Shown here: positions 19,458 to 28,720 of the stretch, piece after piece
Layout: the number at the start of each line of letters is the position of its first letter
Numbering within the stretch: position 1 is the first letter of the stretch
Assembly (NCBI GenBank): GCA_963747335.1
Contig: CAVVEV010000008.1
Location: 185,954 to 249,953, forward strand
Source of the DNA: Prado023 sp963747335
Lineage (GTDB): Bacteria > Actinomycetota > Actinomycetes > S36-B12 > CAIYMF01
Reading direction: 5' to 3'
DNA length: 64,000 nucleotides
The notes under the pieces: model-generated
What the model was told of the DNA's origin: nothing
The model's input: only the letters and a program-made list of their open reading frames with translations
The model's database searches: none
Translations under genes and position numbers: made by a program

Positions 19458-20299
19458 GGCACCACCTGGGCGTCGTTGGTGCTCACGGGTCCGGTGTAGG
19501 CCGGGAGGACCAGCTCGCGGGAGGCCTTCTGCTCGTAGCTCATGCCCACCACCGCGGCCCACTCGCGGAAGAACCGGACGGACTCGTCCTCCTCGAGCGC
19601 CGTGGTCATGCGCTCGAGGTCACCGACTCCCTGGATCACGAACGGAGGGGAGTACACCTGGCCCTGGAGGATCACCGTGTTGCCGACGCACCGCACGGCG
19701 CTCGTGTTGATCAACCGCTGTCCCATGACAGTGACCCCGGACGCCCCGGAACGCCACAGGGCGTTGACGACCCCCTGGACATCCTGCTGGTGAACGATGT
19801 AGTCGTCACCGGTCAGCCCGTCAGGCAGCGGGTTGGGAGCCTGAGCATCGTCGAGTGTCACGGTGACACCTGGCCCGACGACCTCGGTCAGTCCCACCGC
19901 GGGGGAGAGCTCAGCGATGCGCTGCGTGCTGCTCTCCAGGGCGGTCCCGGGATCGCCGAGGGACTGCAGGGCCGCAACCTCGGCGATGAGCCGGTCGACA
20001 TCGCCCTGCAGTGCGACGTTCTGCTCGGCGCGGGCGGCGATCGCATCACGCAGACCGCCGGTGCGATCCAGGCGCAGGATGCCGTCCTCAGATGCTGTGG
20101 CGCTCGCGATGAACAGGGCCCCGGCGATCGCGAACACCCCGCCCGCGATGAGGCCAGGCCAGGTCGGTCGGATCCGACGCCCTGGTTTCGGCTGCACGGG
20201 CTCGGTGCTCCGGGTGGGATCGAGGACCTCGGTCCCACCCTCGGCCGGGCGCGCCGCATCCACGGATTCGGGGCCGGGCGCGCCGAGGGGTGGGTGCAC
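19454..20299 (-). CDS. DUF881 family protein
   Basis: The 281-residue protein has a disordered Pro-rich N-terminus, a membrane helix near 50-70 (WPGLIAGGVFAIAGALFIAS), a coiled coil, and a DUF881 domain with LTEVVGPGVTVTLDDA and VNALWRSGASGVTVMGQRLI. DUF881 proteins are widespread next to the crgA/sortase/trpG cluster in actinobacteria; their role is not defined. The start is the GTG at 20299, read divergently from trpG across a 29-base gap. Confidence 0.88.
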   Translation of the reverse strand: MHPPLGAPGPESVDAARPAEGGTEVLDPTRSTEPVQPKPGRRIRPTWPGLIAGGVFAIAGALFIASATASEDGILRLDRTGGLRDAIAARAEQNVALQGDVDRLIAEVAALQSLGDPGTALESSTQRIAELSPAVGLTEVVGPGVTVTLDDAQAPNPLPDGLTGDDYIVHQQDVQGVVNALWRSGASGVTVMGQRLINTSAVRCVGNTVILQGQVYSPPFVIQGVGDLERMTTALEEDESVRFFREWAAVVGMSYEQKASRELVLPAYTGPVSTNDAQVVP

Positions 20300-20328
20300 A
20301 TGCCTACGGTACCCGCGACAATGGGTCC

Positions 20329-20964
20329 GTGACTGCACGCATCCTGATCGTGGACAACTACGACTCGTTCGTCTTCAACCTGGCCCAGTACCTGGCGCAA
20401 CTCGGTGCCGACGTCGACGTCCGGCGCAACGACGAGGTGACCACCGGGGATGCCGGGACCTATGACGGCGTGCTGCTGTCCCCGGGACCGGGTGACCCGC
20501 ACGATGCTGGGGTGTGCATGGACATGGTCAGTGCCTGTGCGGGGATCGTCCCGTTGTTCGGGGTGTGCCTGGGTCATCAGGCCATCGGCGCAGCCTTCGG
20601 CGGGGTCGTTTCGCGCGCGCCGGAGCTGGTGCATGGCAAGACCTCGATGGTGCGCCACACAGGCCTGGGCGTGCTGGCCGGGCTTCCCGACCCGTTCCGA
20701 GCAACCCGGTACCACTCCCTGGCCGTCGAGCGGGACTCGGTCCCCGCGGAGCTGGAGATCACGGGCTGGACCGAATCCGGTGTCGTGATGGCCCTACGAC
20801 ATCGCGAGTTCGACATCGAGGGCGTCCAGTTCCACCCCGAGTCGGTGCTCACCGAGGGCGGGCACCTGATGCTGGCCAACTGGTTGGCCCGGTGCGGTGA
20901 CCAGGATGCGATCCACCGCGCTGACGGGCTGGCCCCAGTCGTGGGTTCGGCGTCGAGGGCCTGA
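20329..20964 (+). CDS. pabA: Anthranilate/aminodeoxychorismate synthase glutamine amidotransferase
   Basis: This class I glutamine amidotransferase supplies ammonia to anthranilate synthase (tryptophan) or aminodeoxychorismate synthase (folate). The 211-residue protein shows the oxyanion strand SPGPGDP, catalytic Cys in GVCLGHQAIG and the His-Glu pair in EGVQFHPESVLT. The GTG at 20329 starts VTARILIVDNYDSF. In mycobacteria and streptomycetes this gene is followed by the pknB-pknA-pbpA-rodA cluster; none of it is present here. TrpG versus PabA cannot be decided without its partner, which is not in the window. Confidence 0.93.
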   Translation: MTARILIVDNYDSFVFNLAQYLAQLGADVDVRRNDEVTTGDAGTYDGVLLSPGPGDPHDAGVCMDMVSACAGIVPLFGVCLGHQAIGAAFGGVVSRAPELVHGKTSMVRHTGLGVLAGLPDPFRATRYHSLAVERDSVPAELEITGWTESGVVMALRHREFDIEGVQFHPESVLTEGGHLMLANWLARCGDQDAIHRADGLAPVVGSASRA

Positions 20965-21008
20965 GACGCACGAGGGCCCTGGCCCGTCGCGTACGGAGCC
21001 CTTGTCGT

Positions 21009-21024
21009 CTCCTGGTGCCAGGAG
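21009..21024. terminator. Possible bidirectional hairpin between converging genes
   Basis: CTCCTGG and CCAGGAG (21009-21015, 21018-21024) flank a two-base centre between the converging pabA and aminotransferase genes. The stem is short, so this is tentative. Confidence 0.4.
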
Positions 21025-21041
21025 CCGCACGCCCGGTGGTA

Positions 21042-22208
21042 TCAGCCGAAGGCGACGCGGAGGCGGCCCACGGCCTCGGCCAGAACCTCGGGTCGCTTGC
21101 AGAAGGCCCACCTGACCCAGGACTGACCCACTGACGGGTCGTCGCAGAGGGGGGCAACCGGAATGGCCACGACCCCGGCCCGCTGCGGCAGCTCGGCGCA
21201 GAACGACTGGCCGCTGGCATAGCCCACACCGGTGACATCCGTCAGGAGGAAGTAGGTCCCCTGGCTGGGCAGGACCTCAAGGCCGATCTCGCTCAGCCCG
21301 GCGCCCAGCAGGTCGCGCTGATGGGACAGCGTGGCGCGGAAGGTCCTCCAGTACGACGGCGGAAGCCCGGTCAGGCCCTCGGCCACGGCCCACTGGAACG
21401 GACCGCCGGACACATAGCTCAGGTGCTGGCGGATGACCCGGACCGCTGCGATCAGGTCTGCGGGACCGGTTGCCCACCCCACCTTCCACCCCGTGAAGGA
21501 CAGGCTCTTGCCTGCGGATCCCACCGTGATCGTGCGCTGCGCCATGCCCGGCAGCGTCGCGATCGGGACATGGGGGTGTCCGTCGAACCAGAGGTGCTCG
21601 TAAGCCTCGTCGGCCAGCACGACGAGGTCGGCGGCGATTGCCTCGGCGGCGAGGGCGCCCAGCTCAGCCTCGGTGAGGACAGCACCTGTGGGGTTGTGTG
21701 GCGAGTTGAGGATCAGCATCCGGCTCCGCCCCGTGATGCGTGCCCGGAGTGCCACTGGATCGGGACGGAATGTCCCTGGGACAGGTGGGACACCGACCCG
21801 CACGCCGCCGGCTAGGTCGATGGCCGCGGCGTAGAGGTCGAACCAGGGTTCGAGTACGAGGACCTCGTCGCCGGGTTCCACGAAGGCCAGCACCGTGGCG
21901 ACGATCGCCTCGGAGGCACCGGTGGTCACGACGACGTCCGTGGCCGGATCCCACGCCAACCCGTACCAGGCCTCCTGATGGGCGCTGATCGCCGACCGCA
22001 GCTCGGGCAGTCCGTGCACGGGTGGGTACTGCGCCCCACGGCCCTCGCGGATCGCGGCCAGGGCGGCGTCCCGGACCAGCGCGGGCCCGTCCGTGTCCGG
22101 GAATCCCTGACCCAGGTTGAGCGCGCCGACGGACGCGGCCAGGGCGGACATCTCGCCGAAGATGCTGCGTCGGTGGGGCTGCATACGCGCTACGAGGGGG
22201 TGGGTCAC
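21042..22208 (-). CDS. PLP-dependent class I/II aminotransferase
   Basis: The 388-residue fold-type I enzyme has NLGQGFPDTDGP near residue 30, the LNSPHNPTGAVL motif, ADEAYEHL with the PLP-binding Asp and Tyr, the Schiff-base Lys in SAGKSLSFTGWKVGWATGP, and the C-terminal substrate-binding Arg in VRWAFCK. These features fit the branch with kynurenine/methionine aminotransferases and actinobacterial DapC (N-succinyl-diaminopimelate transaminase). The long open frame starts at 22361, but GTG at 22208 (VTHPLVARMQPH) gives the family N-terminus. Substrate cannot be fixed. Confidence 0.88.
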   Translation of the reverse strand: MTHPLVARMQPHRRSIFGEMSALAASVGALNLGQGFPDTDGPALVRDAALAAIREGRGAQYPPVHGLPELRSAISAHQEAWYGLAWDPATDVVVTTGASEAIVATVLAFVEPGDEVLVLEPWFDLYAAAIDLAGGVRVGVPPVPGTFRPDPVALRARITGRSRMLILNSPHNPTGAVLTEAELGALAAEAIAADLVVLADEAYEHLWFDGHPHVPIATLPGMAQRTITVGSAGKSLSFTGWKVGWATGPADLIAAVRVIRQHLSYVSGGPFQWAVAEGLTGLPPSYWRTFRATLSHQRDLLGAGLSEIGLEVLPSQGTYFLLTDVTGVGYASGQSFCAELPQRAGVVAIPVAPLCDDPSVGQSWVRWAFCKRPEVLAEAVGRLRVAFG

Positions 22209-22248
22209 TGGCCCACCCCAGCCGAGGACTGTCGCAGGGACATGTGGG

Positions 22249-23023
22249 TCATCTCCCGACGCTGCCCGACCGTGAGACGGCCGTGCTCGCGCGCCGCAGC
22301 AACGGCCGGGGGGTGAGTTGGGCGGCCAGCGCCAGGGCGCTGTAGCGCGTGGAGGGGACACTCACCGACCGACCAGATCGCGCGGCCCGCAGGCCGTCGC
22401 GGGCGACACGTCGCGAATCCAGCCAGGCCCACCGCGGGAAGGAGCTGAGGTCCATGTCAGCGCGCTCGTGGAACTCCGTGCGGGTGAACCCCGGGCAGAG
22501 CGCCGTGGCGGTCACCCCGCTCCCGGAGAAGCTCGGAGCCGAGACCCTCCGTGAAGACCGTGACCCAGGACTTGGCGGCGGAATAGGTGCCCATGGGCAC
22601 CCAGCCGGCCACACTCGACACGTTGATCACGTGTCCCCGCCCCCGCTGGACCATGCCAGGCAGAGCTGCGTGGGTCAGGCGCAGAGTGGCCCGCACCAGC
22701 ACGTCGAGGAGGCGCTCCTCGTCGGCGAGGCTGCCCGCGACGAAGGCCTGGTTGACCCCGAACCCGGCGTTGTTCACCAGGAGGTCGATCGGCCGGTCGC
22801 CGTCGGCGAGACGCTGCATCACCAGGGTGCAGCCGTCGTCGGTGGACAGGTCGGCCGTGAGGACCTCCACGTGAATCCCGTGCTCGTCGGCGAGCCGCTC
22901 GGCCAGGGCCTCCAGGCGCCCGGTGTCGCGGGCCACGACGACCAGGTCCGAGCCCTCCGAAGCCAATTCCTCGGCAAAGGCCTGGCCGATGCCAGCCGTG
23001 GCGCCGGTGATGCATGCAGTCAT
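22249..23023 (-). CDS. Short-chain dehydrogenase/reductase (frameshifted)
   Basis: The N-terminal part (from ATG 23023) is a clear NAD(P)-dependent SDR: TGATAGIGQAFAEE nucleotide site, NNAGFG, the catalytic Ser in NVSSVAGW and YSAAKSW with Tyr and Lys. After ELLRE the frame is lost near 22519-22528, and the rest (SGVTATALCPGFTRTEFHE and about 75 further residues) continues in another frame to 22249. Removing one base of the GGG run gives 257 residues, a usual SDR length. The sequence GVTATALCPGFT is of the DltE/YqjQ type. Substrate unknown; the break may be a sequence error. Confidence 0.85.
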
Positions 23024-23046
23024 GGTCCTCAGTCTGCCCCAGTGGG

Positions 23047-23559
23047 TCAGGGCAGTGTGTCGGGCCATCCCCGGGCGATGTCGGCCACGATTGCGATCGG
23101 GTCGCCCTCGACAGTGGACCAGCCCCGCAGACGGGCCGAGGCCGCTGGTCCAGGGTCGGCACCGGTGCTGGTCACGTGGACCACGGGCGCGTCCGGCCAG
23201 TCGAGACCCGCGGGGCTGGGATCGGGCAGGGGCCCGTCCACCAGGACGTAGGCCACGACACCTCGTCGGGACGCCCGTTGGGAGAACCCCAGGGCCGGCA
23301 CGGCTCGGTTGGCCTCCCCGGAGCTGACCAGGATCAACGGACCCTCGACGTGGGCGGCCGTGATCGCAACCGCTTGGTCGGCCACCCAGGCGGCGATGCC
23401 CAGACGGTCGTCAGCTGCCTCCGCGATGTCGCGGCGCTGCCGGTGCGGGATCACCACCGGGATGCCCCACCCCCCGAGCACGCCGGCCAGCTCGCGCCGC
23501 TGCTCGTCAGGCGAGCCCGGAACGAGCGAGGGGCACAGGACGACCGTGACGCCGGACAT
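23047..23559 (-). CDS. Unknown protein, possibly alpha/beta-hydrolase-like
   Basis: I do not recognise a specific family. The 170-residue protein reads like a small alpha/beta-hydrolase fold: an opening strand VTVVLCPSLVPGSPDEQRRE, a central LILVSSGEANRAVPALGF where a nucleophile elbow would sit (SSGEAN, not a clean G-X-S-X-G), a YVLVDGPLPDP strand and PVVHVTSTGADP near the acidic position. It lies two bases after pyrE and before the SDR, so it is probably cotranscribed with them. Catalytic activity is doubtful. Confidence 0.7.
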   Translation of the reverse strand: MSGVTVVLCPSLVPGSPDEQRRELAGVLGGWGIPVVIPHRQRRDIAEAADDRLGIAAWVADQAVAITAAHVEGPLILVSSGEANRAVPALGFSQRASRRGVVAYVLVDGPLPDPSPAGLDWPDAPVVHVTSTGADPGPAASARLRGWSTVEGDPIAIVADIARGWPDTLP

Positions 23560-23561
23560 GG

Positions 23562-24101
23562 TCAGTCCAGGCCGAGATCGGCCAGCTGGTAGGCGGCGAA
23601 GTACTCCAGACCCGCGTCGGCGATCATCCCCGCCGCACCCCGCTCGACGATCACGGCCACGCCCACCACCTCCGCCCCGGCCTCGCGCAGCGCCTCGACG
23701 GCGGTCATCACCGACCCGCCGGTGGTCGAGGTGTCCTCGACGGCCAGGACACGCCGGCCGACGACGTCGGGGCCCTCGATGCGCCGCTGCAGACCGTGCG
23801 CCTTCTCGGCCTTGCGGACGACGAAGGCGTCCAGGTGCTGGCCGCGCGCCGCCGCAGCGTGCAGCATCGCGGTGGCCACGGGGTCGGCACCCAGGGTGAG
23901 GCCGCCCACGGCGTCGTAGGACAGGTCCTTGGTCAGGTCGAGCATCACCTCGCCCACCAGTGGTGCCGCGTGTCCGTCCAGGGTCACCCGACGCAGGTCC
24001 ACGTAGTAGTCAGCCTCACGTCCCGAGGACAGCACGACCTTGCCGTGCACGACGGCCTTGGTCCGGATCTGGTCGAGGAGCTGCTCGCGCGCGTTGGTCA
24101 C
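23562..24101 (-). CDS. pyrE: Orotate phosphoribosyltransferase
   Basis: PyrE joins orotate to PRPP to give OMP in pyrimidine synthesis. The 179-residue protein has the PRPP-binding signature VLAVEDTSTTGGSVMTAVEAL (acidic pair in VEDTSTTGG) near residue 123, KAEKAHGLQRRIEG before it and the early YYVDLRR motif. The GTG at 24101 lies seven bases after TAGGGT (24109-24114), a textbook leaderless arrangement in this phylum; longer forms lack a ribosome site. Confidence 0.95.
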   Translation of the reverse strand: MTNAREQLLDQIRTKAVVHGKVVLSSGREADYYVDLRRVTLDGHAAPLVGEVMLDLTKDLSYDAVGGLTLGADPVATAMLHAAAARGQHLDAFVVRKAEKAHGLQRRIEGPDVVGRRVLAVEDTSTTGGSVMTAVEALREAGAEVVGVAVIVERGAAGMIADAGLEYFAAYQLADLGLD

Positions 24102-24171
24102 GACGCCAACCCTAGGTCCTGGACCGCACCGCTCGGCGCAGCGGTCCACGGGGGCGCCGCTGACCGTCGCG

Positions 24172-24867
24172 TCAGCTGGCCGGCTCGACGGCAGGGGCGT
24201 CCGCCGCGGCCTGGCGGCGGTGGCGGAACGTCTCGATCCCGATCGGGATGATCGACAGCCCGACGATGCCGATCAGGATGAGTTCGATGTGGTCCTTCAC
24301 GAACGGGATGCTGCCCAGGTAGTAGCCCAGGAGCGTGACCCCGGTCGCCCACAGGACTCCACCGATCGTGGAGTACAGCACGTAGGTGCGCAGCTCCATC
24401 CGCCCCACCCCGGCCATGGCCGTGATGAACGTGCGCACGATCGGCACGAACCTGGCCAGGACGATGGCGCGGGACCCGTACTTGTCGAAGAAGGAGTGCG
24501 TCTTGTCGACGTACTCCTGGCGGAAGAACCTGGAGTCCGCCCGGCTGAACAGCGGGGGACCCGCCCGGTAGCCGATCCAGTAGCCCGTCAGGTTGCCCGC
24601 GACGGCGGCGATGGACAGCAGCACGCAGGCCACCTGGATGGGGATGTCGATCACGCCGCTGGCGATGAACAGGCCCACCATGAACAGCAGTGAGTCACCC
24701 GGGAGGAAGAACCCGATGAGCAGCCCGCACTCGGCGAAGATGATGCCCAGGGCGATCCAGAAGGCCGCTGTTCCGAACCGGTCGAGGTTCTGCGGGTCGA
24801 GCCACTCAGGACCGAGGCTGCTCACGATGGTGGGGACCGCGGACGCGACGGACAGGCTCATGCTCAC
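24172..24867 (-). CDS. DedA family membrane protein
   Basis: DedA (VTT/SNARE-associated) proteins are membrane transporters implicated in lipid-carrier flipping and envelope homeostasis. The 231-residue protein has the motif FAECGLLIGFFLPGDSLLF with conserved acidic residues, GYWIGYRAGPPLF, and the VLARFVPIVRTFITAMAGVGRM segment with the key arginines and proline. Four to five membrane segments are visible. GTG at 24867 follows TAACCT by six bases; the ATG two codons later is an alternative start. Confidence 0.93.
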   Translation of the reverse strand: MSMSLSVASAVPTIVSSLGPEWLDPQNLDRFGTAAFWIALGIIFAECGLLIGFFLPGDSLLFMVGLFIASGVIDIPIQVACVLLSIAAVAGNLTGYWIGYRAGPPLFSRADSRFFRQEYVDKTHSFFDKYGSRAIVLARFVPIVRTFITAMAGVGRMELRTYVLYSTIGGVLWATGVTLLGYYLGSIPFVKDHIELILIGIVGLSIIPIGIETFRHRRQAAADAPAVEPAS

Positions 24868-24876
24868 CTGACAAGG

Positions 24877-25488
24877 TTACTCCGCTGCGCCGGGGGCTCG
24901 GCCCAGATGGACGCGGGCCCAGCTGTGCATGGCGATCGCCGCGGCGGCGGCCACGTTGATGGACCGGGTGGATCCGTACTGGTTGATCGACAGGACCGCC
25001 GCGGCACCGGCCAGTGCCGCTGGACTCAGTCCGGGTCCCTCCTGGCCGAAGAGCAGGACGCATCCCCGGGGCATCGCGTAGGAGTCGATGGGGACGGCCC
25101 CGGGCACCACGTCGATGGCCAGGATCGGCAACCGAGCCCCCCGCGCCCAGTCCGCGAGGTCGGTGGGATCGGGGTGGTGCGTGATGCGCAGGTAGGCGTC
25201 GGTGACCATCGCGCCGCGCCGGTTCCAGCGCCGCCGGCCCACGACGTGCACGCCGGCGACGTTGAACGCGTTGGCGGTGCGCACGATCGAGCCGATGTTC
25301 AGGTCGTGCTCGATGTTCTCGATCGCCACATGCAGCGGCGATCTCCGGGTGTCGAGGTCGGCCATGATCGCCTCGACCGTCCAGTACCGGTAGGCGTCCA
25401 CGACGTTGCGGGCGTCGCCGTGGGCCAGCAGGTCCCGATCCAGCCGGGGGTCCTCCGGCCACGGCAGGGGATGGGGTCCGACGGGCAC
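24877..25488 (-). CDS. TrmH/SpoU family RNA 2'-O-methyltransferase
   Basis: The 203-residue SPOUT enzyme methylates ribose 2'-OH in rRNA or tRNA using SAM. All three knot motifs are present: NIGSIVRTANAFNVAGV, VLLFGQEGPGLS, and LSINQYGSTRSINVAAAAAI. The substrate is unknown. TAGGCT (25496-25501) lies seven bases before the GTG at 25488, so I chose that start and infer a leaderless message; the longer frame runs into tRNA-Ser upstream. Confidence 0.92.
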   Translation of the reverse strand: MPVGPHPLPWPEDPRLDRDLLAHGDARNVVDAYRYWTVEAIMADLDTRRSPLHVAIENIEHDLNIGSIVRTANAFNVAGVHVVGRRRWNRRGAMVTDAYLRITHHPDPTDLADWARGARLPILAIDVVPGAVPIDSYAMPRGCVLLFGQEGPGLSPAALAGAAAVLSINQYGSTRSINVAAAAAIAMHSWARVHLGRAPGAAE

Positions 25489-25535
25489 GCGGCCAAGCCT
25501 ACGAGCGCGATTTCCGCCGCGGGACCCGCCGCCCG

Positions 25536-25541
25536 TAGAAT
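25536..25541 (+). promoter_or_regulatory. tRNA-Ser promoter -10
   Basis: TAGAAT with a weak TTCCGC (25512-25517) 18 bases upstream; transcription would begin at about the tRNA 5' end. Confidence 0.5.
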
Positions 25542-25548
25542 CCTGCGC

Positions 25549-25636
25549 GGTGGCGTGTCCGAGCGGCCAAAGGAGCACGACTCGAAATCGTGTGTGGGTG
25601 ATGAGCCCACCGTGGGTTCGAATCCCACCGCCACCG
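25549..25636 (+). tRNA. tRNA-Ser (CGA)
   Basis: An 88-base class II tRNA with a long variable arm. Acceptor GGTGGCG/CGCCACC, anticodon CGA at 25583-25585, T-arm GTGGGTTCGAATCCCAC, discriminator G. Confidence 0.96.
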
Positions 25637-25666
25637 CCAGGCTGCAGAACGACCCGGATGGGTCAC

Positions 25667-25727
25667 ACGACGGCCCGGACCCGACCAGGGTCCGGGCTGT
25701 CGTCGCTCCGGGACCGTGCCCCGGAGC
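25667..25727 (+). terminator. Double hairpin after tRNA-Ser
   Basis: A 16-bp stem (25667-25682 with 25688-25703, one G-T pair) is followed by GCTCCGGG/CCCGGAGC (25705-25712, 25720-25727). It probably ends the tRNA transcript. Unlike tRNA-Ala and tRNA-Pro, no copied tRNA 3' end follows. Confidence 0.65.
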
Positions 25728-25817
25728 GCAGGGCCTCGGCGGCGGCCCGGGCGTAGGCTTGGCGCTGGTGGCGTGTGACCCACGGCCATCCCCCGCGCCG
25801 ATGCTCCAGGAGTCCCC

Positions 25818-26348
25818 ATGAGTCCCGTCCACGACCTGCTCACCGAACAGATCGGGCACGAGTTCTTCGCGTCCCAGCAGTACGTCGCCATCGCGGTCTG
25901 GTACGACCAGCAGGCGCTGCCGCAGCTCGCCGCACACTTCTACGCCCAGGCGGTCGAGGAGCGCAACCACGCGATGATGATCGTGCAGTACCTGATGGAC
26001 CGTGAGGCCGACGTCGTGATCCCCGGGGTGCCGCCGGTGCGCAACGAGTTCGCCTCCGTGGTCGAGCCGCTCGAGCTGGCCCTGACCCAGGAGCGCCTGG
26101 TGACCTCGCAGTTCGAGGCGCTGATCGCGCTCGCGCGGGCGGAGTCCGACTATCTCGGCGAGCAGTTCATGCACTGGTTCCTCAAGGAGCAGGTCGAGGA
26201 GGTCGCGTCCATCTCGACGTTGCTGCAGGTGGGCCGGCGGGTGGGCGAGAACGTCATGCTCCTCGAGGACTACCTGGCGCGTGAGACCGGTTCCGGCGAG
26301 GGCGGCGCGGACCCGACCGCTCCCGCGGCAGCCGGCGGGGCGCTGTAG
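25818..26348 (+). CDS. Ferritin
   Basis: Ferritins oxidise Fe(II) and store iron in a 24-subunit shell. The 176-residue protein begins with a four-helix bundle: HEFFASQQYVAIAVWYDQQ, then HFYAQAVEERNHAMMIVQYL with the E-E-x-x-H di-iron ligands, and FLKEQVEEVASISTLL near 130. There is no methionine clearly placed for bacterioferritin haem. The tail is Ala/Gly-rich. It sits alone between tRNA-Ser and dnaX. Confidence 0.93.
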   Translation: MSPVHDLLTEQIGHEFFASQQYVAIAVWYDQQALPQLAAHFYAQAVEERNHAMMIVQYLMDREADVVIPGVPPVRNEFASVVEPLELALTQERLVTSQFEALIALARAESDYLGEQFMHWFLKEQVEEVASISTLLQVGRRVGENVMLLEDYLARETGSGEGGADPTAPAAAGGAL

Positions 26349-26393
26349 GGGCTGCGGCGCCCGAGCCACGCCACGAGTCACATCACTGTAGTT

Positions 26394-26403
26394 ACACGCG
26401 TGT
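26394..26403. promoter_or_regulatory. Palindrome upstream of dnaX
   Basis: ACACGCGTGT is a perfect 10-bp palindrome in the 135-base ferritin-dnaX gap, with the near DnaA box TTATCCCCA (26407-26415) beside it. Whether either regulates dnaX is unknown. Confidence 0.35.
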
Positions 26404-26483
26404 GAGTTATCCCCAGCTGTGCATGACCTGGGGATTGTGGATGCCCACCACTGTTGTCGGCGGGCACCGTTAGGGTGAGCGAC

Positions 26484-28711
26484 GTGGCACTGGCGCTCTA
26501 CCGGACCTACCGGCCGGGCTCGCTGGCCGAGGTGATCGGCCAGGAGCACGTGACCGAGCCGCTCGCGCGCGCCCTCGAGTCGGGTCGCACCCATCACGCG
26601 TACCTCTTCTCCGGTCCGCGCGGGTGCGGCAAGACCTCGACTGCGCGGATCCTGGCCCGCTCGCTGAACTGCGAGCAGGGACCGACGTCGCAGCCCTGTG
26701 GGACGTGCCGCAGCTGCGTCGAGCTGGCCCCGAACGGCCCCGGCTCCATGGATGTCGTGGAGCTCGACGCCGCCACGCATCGAGGCATCGACGACGCCCG
26801 GGACCTGCGCGAGAAGGCGATCTACGCGCCGGCCGCCAGCCGGTTCAAGATCTACATCATCGACGAGGCCCACCAGTTGACCAATGAGGCGGCCAACGCC
26901 CTGCTCAAGCTGGTCGAGGAGCCCCCGCCGCACCTGCGGTTCATCTTCGCCACGACCGAGCCGGACAAGATCATCCCGACGATCCGATCGCGCACCTTCC
27001 ACTACGGCTTCCGGCTGGTGGCGGCCCGGACCCTGGCCGAGCACCTCGGCTCGGTGTGCCGGTCGGAGGGTGTCCCTGCCGAGACACCCGCGCTGGCGAT
27101 CGTGGCCCGGGCCGGAGCGGGCAGCGTCCGTGACAGCCTGTCCGTGCTGGGTCAGCTGCTGGCGGGGGCCGGACCTGAGGGCCTGACCTATGCCGATGCG
27201 ATCTCCGCCCTGGGCCTGACCGACACCAGCCTCATCGACGACTTCGTCGCAGCACTCTCGGCGGGTTCTGCGGCCGACATGTTCGGCATCGTGGACACCG
27301 TGATCTCGGCCGGTCACGACCCGCGCAGGTTCGTCACCGACATCCTGGACCGGTTGCGCGACCTGATCATCCTGCGCGCCGACCACGAGGCCCTGGCCAA
27401 GGGACTGATCGACGTCCCAGACGATGAGGGCCAGCGGATGGTGGGGCAGGCCCAGTCCCTGGGACTGGCCGAGCTGTCCGTGGCGGCTGATCGGGTCAGT
27501 GCCGGTCTCGGCCAGATCAAGGGCGCCACGGCTCCTCGGCTGCAGCTCGAGCTGCTCTGCGCCCGGCTGGCGCTGCCCTCGCCGGCCGACGACCTCAGCT
27601 CCGTCCTGGCTCGGTTGGACCGCCTGGAGCGCGGTGGCGCCACCTCACCGCCAGCTGCGGCGTCGGTCCCGAGCGGGAACGACTCCGCCCGGCGCCGAAC
27701 CGCCCCGGTGCCCGTGGCCGATGAGAGTGCGGCGATGGGCGCGACCGGTGCCGATCAGGCGGGGCGGCGGCCCGAGCTCTCCCCGCCCACGTCCGGTCCC
27801 CCGCCTCGACCTGGCAGCTCCCCGGCACCGGGCGCGCCTCCGCGCCGACCGGAGCTGCGCCGGGACGCGTCCGCCGCCGGACGCGCTTCGGCCGTTGCCG
27901 AGGGCGATGCGCCGCAGGTCTCGTTCGCTGCACCGCCGGGAACGCCCGATCCGAGCGGCGCGGGCGACAGTGGCCGCGCGGAGTCCCGGCCCGTGACCGC
28001 GCACGCTCCGGCCGTGGCTCTGGCGCCAGCTGAGCCTGCCGCCGCGACCGGGACTGCTCCCACCGGGACTGCCTCCACCGGGACTGCCCCACCGGGGCGC
28101 CCACGGCGCAGTCGCCAGCGCGCCCCGGTGCGGCATCGGCCGGTGACGAGTCGGCGCTCACCCGGATCCGGGACGCGTGGCCGGCCATCCTCGATCGCCT
28201 GGCATCCTCCAGCCGAGTCGCCTGGACCGCATTCCACGCCGCCAGCCCGGTGTCGTGCACCAATGGGGCCCTGGCCGTGGCGGTCGCCGAGCCGGGGAAT
28301 GTCCGTGCGATCGCCCAGCGCGGCCATGATGAGCGGCTGCGCCAGGCCATCCTCGACGTCCTGGCCATGGATCTCTCGATCGATGTGCTGCACGACCCCG
28401 AGCCGGCCAGACCGGCACTGCCCGAGGGGGACGGGAACGCGGCCACCGCCCCGCTGGGGACGACCGCCCCAGCCGTGTCGCGGCCGCCGGCGTCGTCGGG
28501 ACCCTCGGCACCGGCGTCCCCGGGCGCCACCTCCCGGACCTCGCGCCCGGCTGACGTGGTCCGGGAGGCTGGATCCGCGCCATCGGGGGCCGACGACGCC
28601 GATGAGCCGAGTCCCGACGATCCGGACCTCGATCCCGGTGGCACCCAGGGTCTGGCCCTGATCACCAGGGAGCTCGGCGCCCGTCCCATCGGTGAGATCG
28701 ACCACTCCTAG
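26484..28711 (+). CDS. dnaX: DNA polymerase III subunit gamma/tau (frameshifted)
   Basis: DnaX is the motor of the clamp loader. The N-terminal AAA+ part is complete: YRPGSLAEVIGQEHV, Walker A GPRGCGKTS, a four-cysteine zinc module (CEQGPTSQPCGTCRSC), and IIDEAHQLT. GTG at 26484 lies seven bases after TAGGGT (26471-26476). After a Pro/Ala-rich linker the frame breaks: adding one C to the CCCC run at 28087-28090 joins it to a conserved C-terminal module (DESALTRIRDAWPAILDRL onward) ending at 28711, 742 residues in all. The unshifted frame stays open to 28661, so this does not look like an E. coli style programmed stop. Confidence 0.92.
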
Positions 28712-28720
28712 GGGCTGGGC

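Noticed and set aside
28050..28110. Programmed dnaX frameshift giving a short gamma subunit
   Set aside because: The alternative frame does not stop soon after the site, and there is no A-rich slippery sequence with downstream stem; kept only as a minor possibility.
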